A DNA stretch of 64,000 nucleotides from Clostridium sp. (GCA_023666615.1 JAMPBQ010000001.1:970648-1034647); one strand, 5' to 3'. Positions 1 to 8,686 are shown, counted from the first letter of the stretch. A program made the numbers and translations. The notes: generated by a model not told the origin, from the sequence alone.

Positions 1-1
1 C

Positions 2-868
2 GACAATGCCGGCGGCAACGCCGAGATGAGCGGACTTGGCGAGGCAGTGCGCAAGCGCACCGACGCCCTCGATTCACTTGGCAACACCACTGCCGCCACC
101 GGCAAAGGCTTTGCCATCGGCTCCGCCGCGCTCACGGGTTTGGCTCTTTTGGCATCCTACATAGAAGAAATCCGCATAGGCCTTGAGCGCATAGGGCAAA
201 CGACGATTGACCTTGGCACGGCGCTTTCGCCCCATTTGGTAAACATCCACGAGGCAACGTTTACAGACTTTATGACCTATTTTGACGTGACCTTGATGAA
301 CCCGAAGGTGCTTTCAGGCATGTTCATCGGCGCCATGATGGCATTCCTGTTCTGCGGGCTCACAATGAACGCCGTGGGCCGCGCGGCAGGCCACATGGTG
401 GACGAGGTGCGCAGGCAATTCCGCGAAATCAAGGGCATTCTGACCGGCCAGGCAGAACCCGACTACGCACGCTGCGTGCAGATATCCACGAAGGGCGCGC
501 AGAAGGAGATGGTGTTCCCTTCGCTGCTGGCGATTATCGTTCCTATCCTTACGGGCCTTATATTTGGCGTGCCGGGCGTGATAGGACTTCTATGCGGCGG
601 CCTATCGGCAGGTTTTGTATTGGCAATCTTTATGGCCAATGCGGGCGGAGCATGGGACAACGCAAAGAAGTATGTGGAAGAGGGGAATTTCGGCGGCAAG
701 GGCAGCGAGGTGCATAAGGCAACCGTTGTCGGCGACACCGTGGGCGACCCCTTCAAGGATACATCCGGCCCGAGCTTGAATATTTTGATCAAGCTGATGT
801 CGATGGTATCGATTGTGATGGCCGGCTTGACGGTAAGCTGGGATCTTTTCAGCTGGCTGGCCAAGTGA
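2..868 (+). CDS. hppA: Membrane-bound K+-dependent ion-translocating pyrophosphatase, C-terminal part
   Basis: This is the 3' end of an integral membrane pyrophosphatase that couples PPi hydrolysis to Na+ and/or H+ export. The reading frame is open from base 2, so the gene starts before the window; about 288 of the roughly 730 residues usual for the family are present. The motif [10 protein letters not shown] carries Ala and Gly at the positions where K+-independent enzymes have Lys and Thr, which by family knowledge marks the K+-dependent class. Several hydrophobic helices follow, and the late segment [14 protein letters not shown] with the downstream [14 protein letters not shown] is the conserved C-terminal part of the PPi site. 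Whether it pumps Na+, H+ or both cannot be told from this part. A strong hairpin terminator lies 26 bases after the stop. Confidence 0.95.
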   Translation, partial: DNAGGNAEMSGLGEAVRKRTDALDSLGNTTAATGKGFAIGSAALTGLALLASYIEEIRIGLERIGQTTIDLGTALSPHLVNIHEATFTDFMTYFDVTLMNPKVLSGMFIGAMMAFLFCGLTMNAVGRAAGHMVDEVRRQFREIKGILTGQAEPDYARCVQISTKGAQKEMVFPSLLAIIVPILTGLIFGVPGVIGLLCGGLSAGFVLAIFMANAGGAWDNAKKYVEEGNFGGKGSEVHKATVVGDTVGDPFKDTSGPSLNILIKLMSMVSIVMAGLTVSWDLFSWLAK

Positions 869-894
869 GCTTTGGCTTTTTGAATTTTAATATA

Positions 895-930
895 GCGCGC
901 CTTCCGATTTTTTGGAGGGCGCGTTTTTTT
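895..930 (+). terminator. Rho-independent terminator of hppA
   Basis: The arms GCGCGCCTTCC and GGAGGGCGCG pair around an 8-base loop and are followed at once by seven T residues. It sits just after the pyrophosphatase stop codon. Confidence 0.85.
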
Positions 931-973
931 GGGGATTTAATCGGGGATTGCATGGAATTTCGATGATATGGCG

Positions 974-1117
974 GGATATCGTGCTATCGGGATATCGTGC
1001 TATCGAGATATCGTACTATCGAGATATCGTGCTATCGATATATCGTGCTATCGTGCTATCGGGATTACGAGATAAAGAACTGTCGATATATCGTGCTATC
1101 GTGCTATCGGGATGGCG
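974..1117. repeat. Octamer tandem array, TATCGNNN type, 18 units
   Basis: The stretch is exactly 18 consecutive 8-base units, most of them GGATATCG, TGCTATCG, AGATATCG or ATATATCG. The constant core is TATCG with three variable bases; a few units (GGATTACG, AGATAAAG, AACTGTCG, GGATGGCG) have decayed. It lies between the hppA terminator and the promoter at 1149-1180. It can be read through in frame into the next gene, but it is upstream of that promoter, so it is probably not translated. A second array of the same design is at 48363-48438. Confidence 0.9.
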
Positions 1118-1148
1118 TTCTATGGGTTGTGGAGGAGAGGTGGATTTT

Positions 1149-1180
1149 TTTGGATTTTATCAGAAAAGGGGTTATATTTG
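1149..1180 (+). promoter_or_regulatory. Bacteroidetes-type promoter for the PD-(D/E)XK gene
   Basis: TTTG at 1149-1152 and TATATTTG at 1173-1180 are separated by 20 bases, matching the known Bacteroidetes -33 TTTG and -7 TAnnTTTG pattern. Transcription would start near 1187, downstream of the octamer array, and this decides against the long upstream start at 912. Confidence 0.7.
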
Positions 1181-1271
1181 CAGGCGTGAACTTTTCACAA
1201 GGGTGGGGATGAGTTTAATTGGGCTCGGCTTGTCTTTGCTTTTCTTTTTTGAGCCTTGCTGTTTTTTTATT

Positions 1272-2030
1272 ATGAAATATCAATTTTATGCTGACAAGAC
1301 AGGCGGAAGGAAGGCTTGCTTGGTGTTTAAGCAAAGAATTGCGTTGCTGGAACATTTGGGGATAGCTCCGATAAAGATTGGCGACATTTGCCATAGGCTC
1401 AATTATCCGCAGTATGTGACAGACATCATCATTTCGGCCGATGAGAAGGACCTTTGCGATAATTACAATGAATCATGGCACAAGATGCGGCAGATTGCGG
1501 AGAAATTTTCAGAGGCGAGGCTTAGGGGCAGAGATTGCTACCATACGGCCAAAGACCTGTGCATTGACGCCATGTTTACAGACTTGATTTACCGGACGAT
1601 GAAGGAGGAATATCCGACATTCGACTTCAGGAAAAACGGACAGGACAAGGAGTTTGAGCTCTTGACGAACGTAAGCCTTGAGCCAGACTTCGCTTTGGGG
1701 GGAGGCGCCATGCTGGAGATGAAGATAACGAAGACGGCTACGGACGATGTGAACAGGTCCAATTGGTCGGGGAGGACCTTCACGCTCAGGGAGAATGACT
1801 TGCAGTCGCAATTGTGGGATTACAAGCAGTACAGGCCTTTATATTTCTTGAGGATAAACTATGAAGACAAGGTGTTTGCGATCATCAATTACAATGACTT
1901 CAGGGCTTCTTACCAAAGGGATGGGTCATACTTCGCCTACATACAGCCGAAAAAGATAGCCGGCAACCTAAAGGAATTTGTAAAGGCGATACACGATGAG
2001 CTAATAAGAATCACTAAGGCAAAGAATTGA
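1272..2030 (+). CDS. Orphan PD-(D/E)XK nuclease-like protein
   Basis: The protein has about 252 residues and I do not recognise a named family. Around residues 137-150 it has EPDF, seven residues, then MLEMKI, which fits the PD-(D/E)XK nuclease signature (Asp, then Glu-x-Lys on the next strand). The rest is mixed alpha/beta and acidic, as in restriction endonuclease-like folds. No methyltransferase or specificity subunit is adjacent, so it is not an evident restriction-modification pair. The start is uncertain. ATG 1272 gives a soluble protein; ATG 1209 has a better purine-rich leader but adds a hydrophobic 21-residue stretch. The promoter at 1149-1180 allows both and excludes the reading frame extension through the repeats. 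A DNA-processing or defence role is inference. Confidence 0.6.
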   Translation: MKYQFYADKTGGRKACLVFKQRIALLEHLGIAPIKIGDICHRLNYPQYVTDIIISADEKDLCDNYNESWHKMRQIAEKFSEARLRGRDCYHTAKDLCIDAMFTDLIYRTMKEEYPTFDFRKNGQDKEFELLTNVSLEPDFALGGGAMLEMKITKTATDDVNRSNWSGRTFTLRENDLQSQLWDYKQYRPLYFLRINYEDKVFAIINYNDFRASYQRDGSYFAYIQPKKIAGNLKEFVKAIHDELIRITKAKN

Positions 2031-2184
2031 AGGAATAACAGAGGCAAGCCTTCCTTGTGCATTAATCGGCCCGCTATAGAACACAAATTGTTTTCGTCAT
2101 TTATAAAATGGCGCGGCCAACAGGATACTTGGAGATGTCGTTTGCAAAAAAAGCTAGGCTTTATTTAAATATTTTGTGATTTGT

Positions 2185-2215
2185 TTTGATATTATCGCAA
2201 AATAGCATAATTTTG
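2185..2215 (+). promoter_or_regulatory. Promoter of the secreted FN3/anchor-J protein gene
   Basis: TTTG at 2185-2188 and TAATTTTG at 2208-2215 are spaced by 19 bases. The predicted transcript start near 2222 leaves a leader of about 50 bases. The rest of the 2031-2274 gap shows no further gene. Confidence 0.7.
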
Positions 2216-2274
2216 CGATAGTTTTTAATAGGCATATTCAAACATCAAAACCAACTTTCAAAAAACAATTGCCA

Positions 2275-4335
2275 ATGAGAAAAATTTTACTTCTAATCGC
2301 GGCTATCCTCACAGGAGGGTGCATGATGGCCCAAGGTGAGGTTCAGCTTATGGGATGCGCCTATGGCTCGAAGATCCAAGGACGCAAATCGGGCATCTAT
2401 AAAATCTCTACAACCCAGCCCGAAATGACCATACTCAGCGACAAGCCACAGGCCACAGGCGGAGGCACATACGCCAAGGGCCACTACTATTGCCAATGGT
2501 ACATGTCGATGTTGGGCATGGAGGTGTGGAGCAACTTCGACTACAACACCGAGACTTGGGAATTTGAGGGAGGCGTCGGCGGCCGCGACACATGGGCCTA
2601 CGATTTGGCCTACGACCTTACCACCGACCGAATCTACGGATGCTTCCACGACCCCGATGAAAACTATGAAGGAGCCCGTCTAGTATTCGGCTGGATCACT
2701 CCCGAAAACTACATTAAGGACTATTCCGTTGTTGAAAATATCTGTGACGTATTCGTGAATATGGCCGGCATGGACTTTGACAGCAAAGGTCAGCTATGGG
2801 CTATCTCCAGAGAGGGCCTCTTGATGAAAATAAACAAGGAGACAGGCGACATTGAGACCATATCGAACACAGGGCTTAGCGGATATTACAACACATCCGC
2901 CGCCATAGACAAGGCCACGGACACAATGTACTATTTCCTTCAGCTTAAGGGAGGAGAGTCCGAAGGCGTGACTGAGGATACCACCACGCTCTACAAGATA
3001 GACCTCGCCACTTACTCGGTTGAGAAAATCTATGACCTGCCCGGTGTCGAAGCAATTCAGGGCCTGGCCATCTTCGAACCCGAGGCATCCGACACCGCTC
3101 CCGACAAGGCGCTCAATGTGGACCACAGCTTTGTGGGTGGCAGCCTTGAGGGCAAAATTTCATTCACGGTGCCCACAAACACCTATGGCGGCGGCGAGCT
3201 TAGCGGCACTGTTGGCTACGAGGTCCTTTACAGGCCATATGCAGAGGCCGAAGCGGAGTATGTTCTTTTGGCTTCAGGCCAAGGCGAGTGCGGCCAAAAG
3301 GTGGAGGCTGCAGTGAACTTGCCCGGCAATGGACAGTTCACTTTCGCGGTGATTCTTAGCAACGGCAAGGGAGAAAAGAGTCCCAAGGCCTTGACCGACA
3401 CCTATGTGGGTTATGACATGCCGCTGTCGCCGAGCTCAGTCGCCGCTGAGCTTGACGGGCAGAACGTCCGCATAACTTGGGAGGCCCCTCAAAAAAGCGT
3501 CAACAATGGATATGTCGACTATGACAATCTTAAATATGACATCGTTAGATTCCCCGATGAAACCGTTGTGGCGTCAGGCGTAAGCGGACTTGAGGCATTC
3601 GACCCCGTATCGGACATAGAGGGCCGCGTCAGATTCACCTACAAAGTGTATGCCGACAACCATGGAGTGAAATCAGCGGCGCAAGAATCCAATACAGTGG
3701 GTGTAGGCTCATATAAGGCCCCGTACGCCTGCAACTTCGAAGATAAGGCCGAATTTGACGAGTTCACCATCTTGACAAAGCTCGCGAATCCCACCCACGT
3801 ATATCACTGGGAATATCATACAGGGTTAAAAGCGGCAAAATTAAGCAATTCCACAGCCGCAAACGACGATTGGCTGATAACGCCCGCAATCTATTTGGAG
3901 AAAGGAGCGGCCTATGATGTGACAATAGAAATCGGCAATGACGACGATAGATATCCGGCCCTTTACAGAGTATGCGCCGGCACAAGCCCCACACGTGAAG
4001 GGATTGAGATCCATAAGTTGGTTGAGGACGGCAGCGTTAAGTCGAAGAATCCGAAATTCGAGACAGTAAAGACATCGTTCACTGCCCAAAGCGATGGAGC
4101 TCACCATATTGGCATACATGGCACTACCGCCGCCAGAGAATATACTGCCACGTACGTCTACAGCATCAAGGTGGAGGCTCAGGACAAGGCCGGAGCGGCA
4201 TCGATTGACGCAGACGCCCAGGATGGCCCCGTTGAGTATTACTCAATAGACGGCCGCAAGCTTAACGAGAGCGAAGCTTGCGGACTGGTAATCGTTCGCC
4301 GAGGCGGAAAGGTTACCAAGGAAGTGATACGCTAA
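2275..4335 (+). CDS. Secreted surface protein with FN3-like and choice-of-anchor-J-like domains and a C-terminal sorting-like tail
   Basis: The 686-residue product begins with a signal peptide (MRKILLLIAAILTGGC). The first half, about residues 25-270, looks like a beta-propeller or repeated beta-sheet region. It is followed by two fibronectin-III-like segments (about 280-480) and a segment with CNFED and NDDWLITPAIYL (about 485-635), typical of the choice-of-anchor J domain of Bacteroidales surface proteins. The end, YYSIDGRKL to GLVIVRRGGKVTKEVIR, resembles the type IX secretion/sorting tails common in Bacteroidales. No enzyme motif is seen and its ligand is unknown. I use ATG 2275 rather than TTG 2269 because it directly precedes the signal peptide. 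It has its own promoter and a perfect 13-bp hairpin downstream, so it is probably monocistronic. Confidence 0.75.
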   Translation: MRKILLLIAAILTGGCMMAQGEVQLMGCAYGSKIQGRKSGIYKISTTQPEMTILSDKPQATGGGTYAKGHYYCQWYMSMLGMEVWSNFDYNTETWEFEGGVGGRDTWAYDLAYDLTTDRIYGCFHDPDENYEGARLVFGWITPENYIKDYSVVENICDVFVNMAGMDFDSKGQLWAISREGLLMKINKETGDIETISNTGLSGYYNTSAAIDKATDTMYYFLQLKGGESEGVTEDTTTLYKIDLATYSVEKIYDLPGVEAIQGLAIFEPEASDTAPDKALNVDHSFVGGSLEGKISFTVPTNTYGGGELSGTVGYEVLYRPYAEAEAEYVLLASGQGECGQKVEAAVNLPGNGQFTFAVILSNGKGEKSPKALTDTYVGYDMPLSPSSVAAELDGQNVRITWEAPQKSVNNGYVDYDNLKYDIVRFPDETVVASGVSGLEAFDPVSDIEGRVRFTYKVYADNHGVKSAAQESNTVGVGSYKAPYACNFEDKAEFDEFTILTKLANPTHVYHWEYHTGLKAAKLSNSTAANDDWLITPAIYLEKGAAYDVTIEIGNDDDRYPALYRVCAGTSPTREGIEIHKLVEDGSVKSKNPKFETVKTSFTAQSDGAHHIGIHGTTAAREYTATYVYSIKVEAQDKAGAASIDADAQDGPVEYYSIDGRKLNESEACGLVIVRRGGKVTKEVIR

Positions 4336-4355
4336 ATTACGCCGCATACGCATAA

Positions 4356-4387
4356 ACAAGGCGCGCCAAGATCCTGGCGCGCCTTGT
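4356..4387 (+). terminator. Strong hairpin after the surface protein gene
   Basis: A perfect 13-base inverted repeat (ACAAGGCGCGCCA with its complement, 6-base loop) follows the stop codon. The T-rich stretch comes about 17 bases later rather than directly, so termination is likely but not textbook. Confidence 0.65.
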
Positions 4388-4476
4388 CTGCATTATATCA
4401 TTATTTTTTCTGGGGCGCGGCACAATGCGCGGGGCGGCCGAGCGTTATTTTAAAATAAATTTGAATTTAGCGAGAA

Positions 4477-5529
4477 ATGAGGAAAACGCTATTTTTGACG
4501 GCATTACTGATTATATTAAACAATTGCAATATGGAATCTAAAGATAGGCATGTGGCCACTTCGGCTGAGATTTATTTGGCCGGGGGCTGCTTTTGGGGCA
4601 TAGAGAAGCTGATGAGCCTCGTGCCCGGAGTGATAGACGCAGAGGCGGGATACGCCAACTCAGTAGTGGCCAATCCAACGTACAAGGAAGTATGCATGGG
4701 GGAGACCCACGCGGCCGAGACCGTGAAGGTGACCTACGACGCGGATGTGATAAGCCTGACGGAATTACTGGAGATCTATTGGCAGGCAATAGACCCGTAC
4801 TCCCTGAACAAGCAAGGGGGCGACCGCGGCACGCAGTACCGCACCGGCATCTACGTGACTGACCGGCAGGCGGGTGAGGCCGTAGTTGACTTTCTGCGCA
4901 AAAAGCAGGCCGAGGCTGACAGGCAAATCAAGGTGGAGGCCAAAAAGCTCATAAACTTCTATCCGGCAGAAGAATATCATCAAGATTACCTTGACAAGAC
5001 GCCGGGCGGATACTGCCATGTGGACTTGAGCCTATTCAAGAAGGCCAAAGAATATGTGCCCCTATCGGTAAGGAAAGCGATGGGCGGGGAGGCCAAGAGC
5101 GAAGAGGACGCAGAGCTAAGGCGCAGGCTGACGCCCATGGAGTACGCCGTGACGCAGCATGCCGCCACGGAGCCGCCTTTCCGCAACAAATACTGGGACA
5201 ACTTTGAGCCGGGAATATACGTGGACATCGTATCGGGCGAGCCACTGTTCTCATCTGCCGACAAATTTGAATCGGGATGCGGCTGGCCGTCGTTCACCAG
5301 GCCCATCAGCCGCGACCTGCTTAAAGAAAACGCCGACTACAGCCACGGCATGACACGCACCGAGGTGCGGGCGTCGGAGAGCGATTCGCACCTGGGGCAC
5401 GTGTTTCCCGACGGCCCGAAGGAAGAAGGCGGGCTGCGCTATTGCATCAACTCGGCGGCGCTGAGATTTATACCCCGCTCGCGCATGGCCGAGGAAGGCT
5501 ATGGCGAATTGATACCCCTTACTGAGTAG
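4477..5529 (+). CDS. msrAB: Bifunctional peptide methionine sulfoxide reductase MsrA/MsrB
   Basis: This enzyme repairs oxidised methionine: MsrA reduces the S- and MsrB the R-sulfoxide, with electrons from thioredoxin. The MsrA half (about residues 28-195) has the catalytic motif GCFWG and the YHQDYL segment. The MsrB half (about 215-345) has GCGWPSF, SHLGHVF and [11 protein letters not shown], whose Cys is the catalytic one in the family. The N-terminus [17 protein letters not shown] looks like a signal or lipoprotein signal peptide, so the enzyme probably acts in the periplasm. A small thioredoxin and a VKOR-like membrane oxidoreductase follow on the same strand within 400 bases, which fits a thiol-redox repair unit. 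The 350-residue length is normal for the fusion. Confidence 0.95.
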   Translation: MRKTLFLTALLIILNNCNMESKDRHVATSAEIYLAGGCFWGIEKLMSLVPGVIDAEAGYANSVVANPTYKEVCMGETHAAETVKVTYDADVISLTELLEIYWQAIDPYSLNKQGGDRGTQYRTGIYVTDRQAGEAVVDFLRKKQAEADRQIKVEAKKLINFYPAEEYHQDYLDKTPGGYCHVDLSLFKKAKEYVPLSVRKAMGGEAKSEEDAELRRRLTPMEYAVTQHAATEPPFRNKYWDNFEPGIYVDIVSGEPLFSSADKFESGCGWPSFTRPISRDLLKENADYSHGMTRTEVRASESDSHLGHVFPDGPKEEGGLRYCINSAALRFIPRSRMAEEGYGELIPLTE

Positions 5530-5600
5530 GGCGGGGGAGTGAACTTTGCGCCTGCCATAGCTGTTTTAGAGACAAAGAAAACATTTAAACCTTTACAGCT

Positions 5601-5897
5601 ATGACATACAGCGAAGCAATCACAACCACGCCAGCGGTGCTGGTAGAGTTTTATGCGTCGTGGTGCCCCCACTGCCAACGCATGATGCCAATCGTAGAAC
5701 AGATAAAAGAGCTGCTGGCCGGCAAAGTAGACGTCTACCAATTTGACATAGACGAAAACCGCGAGCTGGCCGAGAGCGAGAGGGTGGAGTCGATACCTAC
5801 CTTCATCGTCTACCAAAATGGCAAAGAGATGTGGCGCCAGAGCGGAGAGATGCAGGGAGAAGTGCTGTTGGCCAAGATAGGACAATACGCAGGCTAA
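5601..5897 (+). CDS. Small thioredoxin
   Basis: This 98-residue thioredoxin-fold protein has the active site WCPHC at about residues 21-25 and the cis-Pro region SIPTFIVYQNG, so it should exchange disulfides. The Pro-His centre is like DsbA rather than the WCGPC of classical thioredoxin, which hints at a more oxidising potential. No signal peptide is seen, so it is likely cytosolic. It lies 71 bases after msrAB and 13 bases before the VKOR-like gene. Supplying electrons to MsrAB or exchanging with the VKOR-like protein is inferred from the neighbourhood. Confidence 0.9.
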   Translation: MTYSEAITTTPAVLVEFYASWCPHCQRMMPIVEQIKELLAGKVDVYQFDIDENRELAESERVESIPTFIVYQNGKEMWRQSGEMQGEVLLAKIGQYAG

Positions 5898-5910
5898 AAG
5901 AAATGAAGCC

Positions 5911-6954
5911 ATGTCATCTCTGTTCTCAGATTACCTCACGGCGCTTGGCGTAAGGCACACCGAGACCTACTCAGACAAAAGATTCGCGGAGATGCCATTC
6001 AGCACGATGTATGGCCTCTCCGCCCTTTTGCGAGAGTACGGAGTGGGCTCGACCGGCGTGAAGATACCGGAAGAAGGAAAGGCGGAGGCCCTAACGCGAT
6101 TGCCGAAGCCGTTTTTGGCCGACACCCCGCGTGGATTCGCCATCGTGACCCATGTCGGCGGAGGCAACGCCGTTTACCAGACGCAGCATAGATTCTTCAC
6201 CGCTTCGGTGGAGGAATTGGCGGCGGCGTGGAACGGCATAGCGCTTATAGCCTCCTCAACCAAGGAGTCCGCCGAGCCGGACTATGGGAAGCACTGTTTC
6301 GGGGAGATAGCCAACTCCGCGAAGCAGTGGGTTTTAGCTGTCTTGGCCGCAGCTATGCTTGGCTTTGGCATGTACGCCTCTGGGCTCTACGCGCATCCGG
6401 CGGCCTGGGCGCTGCTTGTATTTGACTGCATGGGCATAGTGTTTTCGTGGATGCTTGTGCTGAAGTCGCTGGGATTCCGCACGCATGCCATGGATGCCGT
6501 GTGCTCGGTGCTGCAGGAGGGCGGCTGCGACGTTATAGCAAGGTCAGAGGCGTCGTCCTTCATGGGCATTTTCAAATGGAGCGAAGTTGGGATGGCTTAT
6601 TTTTCAGTAAGCCTGCTTGTGATGCTGTGCTTTCCGTCGACCTTGCCGGCCCTGGCTTTGATCAATATCCTGTGCCTGCCATACACGGCATGGAGCATTT
6701 GGTACCAGAAATTCAAGGCAAAGGCCTGGTGTACGCTTTGCGTGAGCGTGCAATGCACGCTATGGCTTCTCTTTTTCGCTTATCTGCTTGGGGGATATAC
6801 GAAGGCGATATCCTTCGACGCCGAATTCACGGTAGAATTCATAGTCTTAGGTTGCTGCTACGCATTGGTGATGCTCGGGCTGAACAAATTTGACGAAATA
6901 GTGCTGAAACACGTTAAAAACGACGAAGAAGATGGAAGCGATACCGCAAAATAA
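5911..6954 (+). CDS. VKOR-family membrane thiol oxidoreductase with C39-like N-terminal domain
   Basis: The product has 347 residues. The N-terminal soluble part (about 1-110) resembles the C39 peptidase-like domain found on Bacteroidetes VKOR proteins, but no catalytic Cys is seen near its start, so it is probably a binding domain. The C-terminal part (about 130-330) has four or five membrane helices with a Cys pair CSVLQEGGC near 197-205 and the redox motif WCTLC near 272-276, as in vitamin K epoxide reductase homologues that pass electrons to quinone and make disulfides. Related proteins often carry a C-terminal thioredoxin domain; here the thioredoxin is a separate upstream gene. The 3' end overlaps the next small gene by 23 bases, suggesting coupled translation. 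Confidence 0.8.
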   Translation: MSSLFSDYLTALGVRHTETYSDKRFAEMPFSTMYGLSALLREYGVGSTGVKIPEEGKAEALTRLPKPFLADTPRGFAIVTHVGGGNAVYQTQHRFFTASVEELAAAWNGIALIASSTKESAEPDYGKHCFGEIANSAKQWVLAVLAAAMLGFGMYASGLYAHPAAWALLVFDCMGIVFSWMLVLKSLGFRTHAMDAVCSVLQEGGCDVIARSEASSFMGIFKWSEVGMAYFSVSLLVMLCFPSTLPALALINILCLPYTAWSIWYQKFKAKAWCTLCVSVQCTLWLLFFAYLLGGYTKAISFDAEFTVEFIVLGCCYALVMLGLNKFDEIVLKHVKNDEEDGSDTAK

Positions 6955-7102
6955 TATACAGCCTGCGGCTCCGGCCATTCCTGACATAGAGGGGATAGCG
7001 CGGATGACGCCGCTGGAGATGAACGCAGTGAGATTCAGCAAGCGGCACACCGTGCTTACGCCGAAGACGCTTGCCTCCATTGGCAAGAAGAGCGGCAAAT
7101 AG
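6932..7102 (+). CDS. 56-residue peptide of unknown function
   Basis: This short gene overlaps the end of the VKOR-like gene by 23 bases in another frame and stops just before a strong terminator, so it is the last gene of that transcript. The peptide is Pro/Ala-rich at first, with the core MTPLEMNAVRFSKRHTVLTP and a basic tail ending GKKSGK. It has no Cys, no double-Gly leader motif and no membrane segment. I cannot assign a function. Position next to a C39-like/VKOR protein makes a secreted or modified peptide conceivable, but the lack of Cys argues against it being a disulfide substrate. Reality of the gene rests on overlap, terminator placement and a good start. Confidence 0.6.
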   Translation: MEAIPQNNIQPAAPAIPDIEGIARMTPLEMNAVRFSKRHTVLTPKTLASIGKKSGK

Positions 7103-7134
7103 AAAGCATGACAATTGCTTGAAGACACAACAAG

Positions 7135-7164
7135 AAGGCCGCGCCGATTTCTCGGCGCGGCCTT
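7135..7164. terminator. Bidirectional terminator between the redox cluster and gdhA
   Basis: A perfect 13-base inverted repeat, AAGGCCGCGCCGA with its complement around a TTTC loop, lies between converging genes. It can serve both the 56-residue peptide gene and gdhA; flanking T/A tracts are short. Confidence 0.75.
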
Positions 7165-7196
7165 TGGCTGATAATGCTTTTAATCAAAGGGAGGCA

Positions 7197-8534
7197 TCAG
7201 CAAACGCCTTCGCCCATCATGGCGTGGGCCACCTTCATGAATCCGGCGATGTTGGCTCCCTTCATGTAGTTGATATAGCCGTCGGGCTCGACGCCGTACT
7301 GCAGGCACTGGCCATGGATGTCTTTCATGATGTCATGCAGGCGCTGGTCCACCTCCTCGGCGCTCCACTGGAGGTGCATTGCGTTCTGGCTCATTTCAAG
7401 GCCTGAAGTGGCCACGCCGCCGGCGTTGACAGCCTTGCCCGGGGCATACGTGGTGCGGCTCTCGATGAAGGCGTCGATAGCTTCGGGGGTGCAGCCCATG
7501 TTGCTGACTTCAGCCACCATTTCCACCTTATTGGCGATGAGCTGCTTGGCGTCGTCGCCGTTTAGCTCGTTCTGTGTGGCGCAGGGGAGGGCGATGTCCA
7601 CCTTCTGCTCCCAAGGCTTTTTGCCGGCATAGAAAGTGGAGTTAGGGAATTTTTCGGCGTAGGGGGCTACAACGTCGTTGCCGCTGGCGCGGAGGTCAAG
7701 CATGTAGTCGATCTTCTCCATGTCGAGGCCTTCGGGATCGTAGACGTATCCGTCGGGGCCGGAGATGGTGACGACCTTAGCGCCAAGCTCAGTGGCCTTA
7801 AGGGCAGCGCCCCAGGCGACATTTCCGAAGCCGGAGATCGCGATGGTCTTTCCGGCGATATTGTCGTTTTTCTGCGCGAGCATGCTTTGCACGAAATATA
7901 GGGCGCCGAAGCCGGTGGCCTCCGAGCGTATTCGGCTTCCGCCGAACTCCAGGCCCTTTCCGGTGAAAGTGCCGTCGTGCTGGTTAACGAGGCGCTTGTA
8001 CATGCCGTACATGTAGCCGACCTCGCGTCCGCCAACGCCGATGTCGCCGGCGGGCACGTCGCGGTCCGGACCGAGGTTCTTCCACAGTCCGAGGATGAAC
8101 GCCTGGCAGAAGCGCATGATTTCGCGGTCGCTCTTTCCGCGGGGAGAGAAGTCGCTGCCGCCCTTCGCTCCGCCCATCGGGAGGGTGGTGAGGGCATTTT
8201 TGAAGGTCTGCTCAAATCCGAGGAATTTCAGGATTGAGAGGTTGACGGAAGCGTGGAAGCGTATTCCGCCCTTGTAGGGGCCAATGGCGTTGTTGAACTG
8301 CACGCGGTATCCGATATTGTTTTGGACTTCGCCCTTGTCGTCGATCCACGTAACGCGGAAGGTCACGATTCGGTCGGGCTCGACCATGCGCTCGACGATC
8401 TTGTTGCGCTCAAATTCCGGATGCTGGTTGTAGATGTCTTGGACTGACATGAGCACCTCACGCACAGCCTGGAGGTACTCTTTCTCCCCGGGGTGCTTCG
8501 CCTCGAGGCTAGTCATAATGCTATTGATGTCCAT
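7197..8534 (-). CDS. gdhA: NADP-specific glutamate dehydrogenase
   Basis: This enzyme makes glutamate from 2-oxoglutarate and ammonium and is a main ammonium-assimilation route in gut Bacteroidales. The 445-residue length matches the hexameric class. The substrate Lys segment LPMGGAKGGSDF (around 120-130), the VPAGDIGVGGREVGYMYG block and the nucleotide-binding ISGFGNVAWGAA motif are present. It is transcribed alone on the minus strand. Upstream, CAAAGATA at 8590-8597 reads TATCTTTG on the minus strand, a good -7 box, but no matching -33 TTTG is found. The terminator at 7135-7164 closes it. Confidence 0.97.
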   Translation of the reverse strand: MDINSIMTSLEAKHPGEKEYLQAVREVLMSVQDIYNQHPEFERNKIVERMVEPDRIVTFRVTWIDDKGEVQNNIGYRVQFNNAIGPYKGGIRFHASVNLSILKFLGFEQTFKNALTTLPMGGAKGGSDFSPRGKSDREIMRFCQAFILGLWKNLGPDRDVPAGDIGVGGREVGYMYGMYKRLVNQHDGTFTGKGLEFGGSRIRSEATGFGALYFVQSMLAQKNDNIAGKTIAISGFGNVAWGAALKATELGAKVVTISGPDGYVYDPEGLDMEKIDYMLDLRASGNDVVAPYAEKFPNSTFYAGKKPWEQKVDIALPCATQNELNGDDAKQLIANKVEMVAEVSNMGCTPEAIDAFIESRTTYAPGKAVNAGGVATSGLEMSQNAMHLQWSAEEVDQRLHDIMKDIHGQCLQYGVEPDGYINYMKGANIAGFMKVAHAMMGEGVC

Positions 8535-8686
8535 AGTTTAAGGTTAATTAAGAATCCTTAATTTGATATTGATTATGATTTAACAATGGCAAAGATAATA
8601 CATTTTTTGAAATGAAGGGAATTTTTTGCGGCAAAAGTGCGGGATGGCCGAAAAATGATTTTTTTTTGAAAAAAGTGTTGAAAAAA

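Noticed and set aside
912..1271. N-terminal extension of the PD-(D/E)XK protein through the octamer repeats
   Set aside because: It begins inside the hppA terminator, translates the repeats as YRDIVLS-like units, and lies upstream of the promoter at 1149-1180.
4456..4463. TAAATTTG as -7 box of msrAB
   Set aside because: No TTTG is at the right distance and the transcript would start only about seven bases before the ATG.
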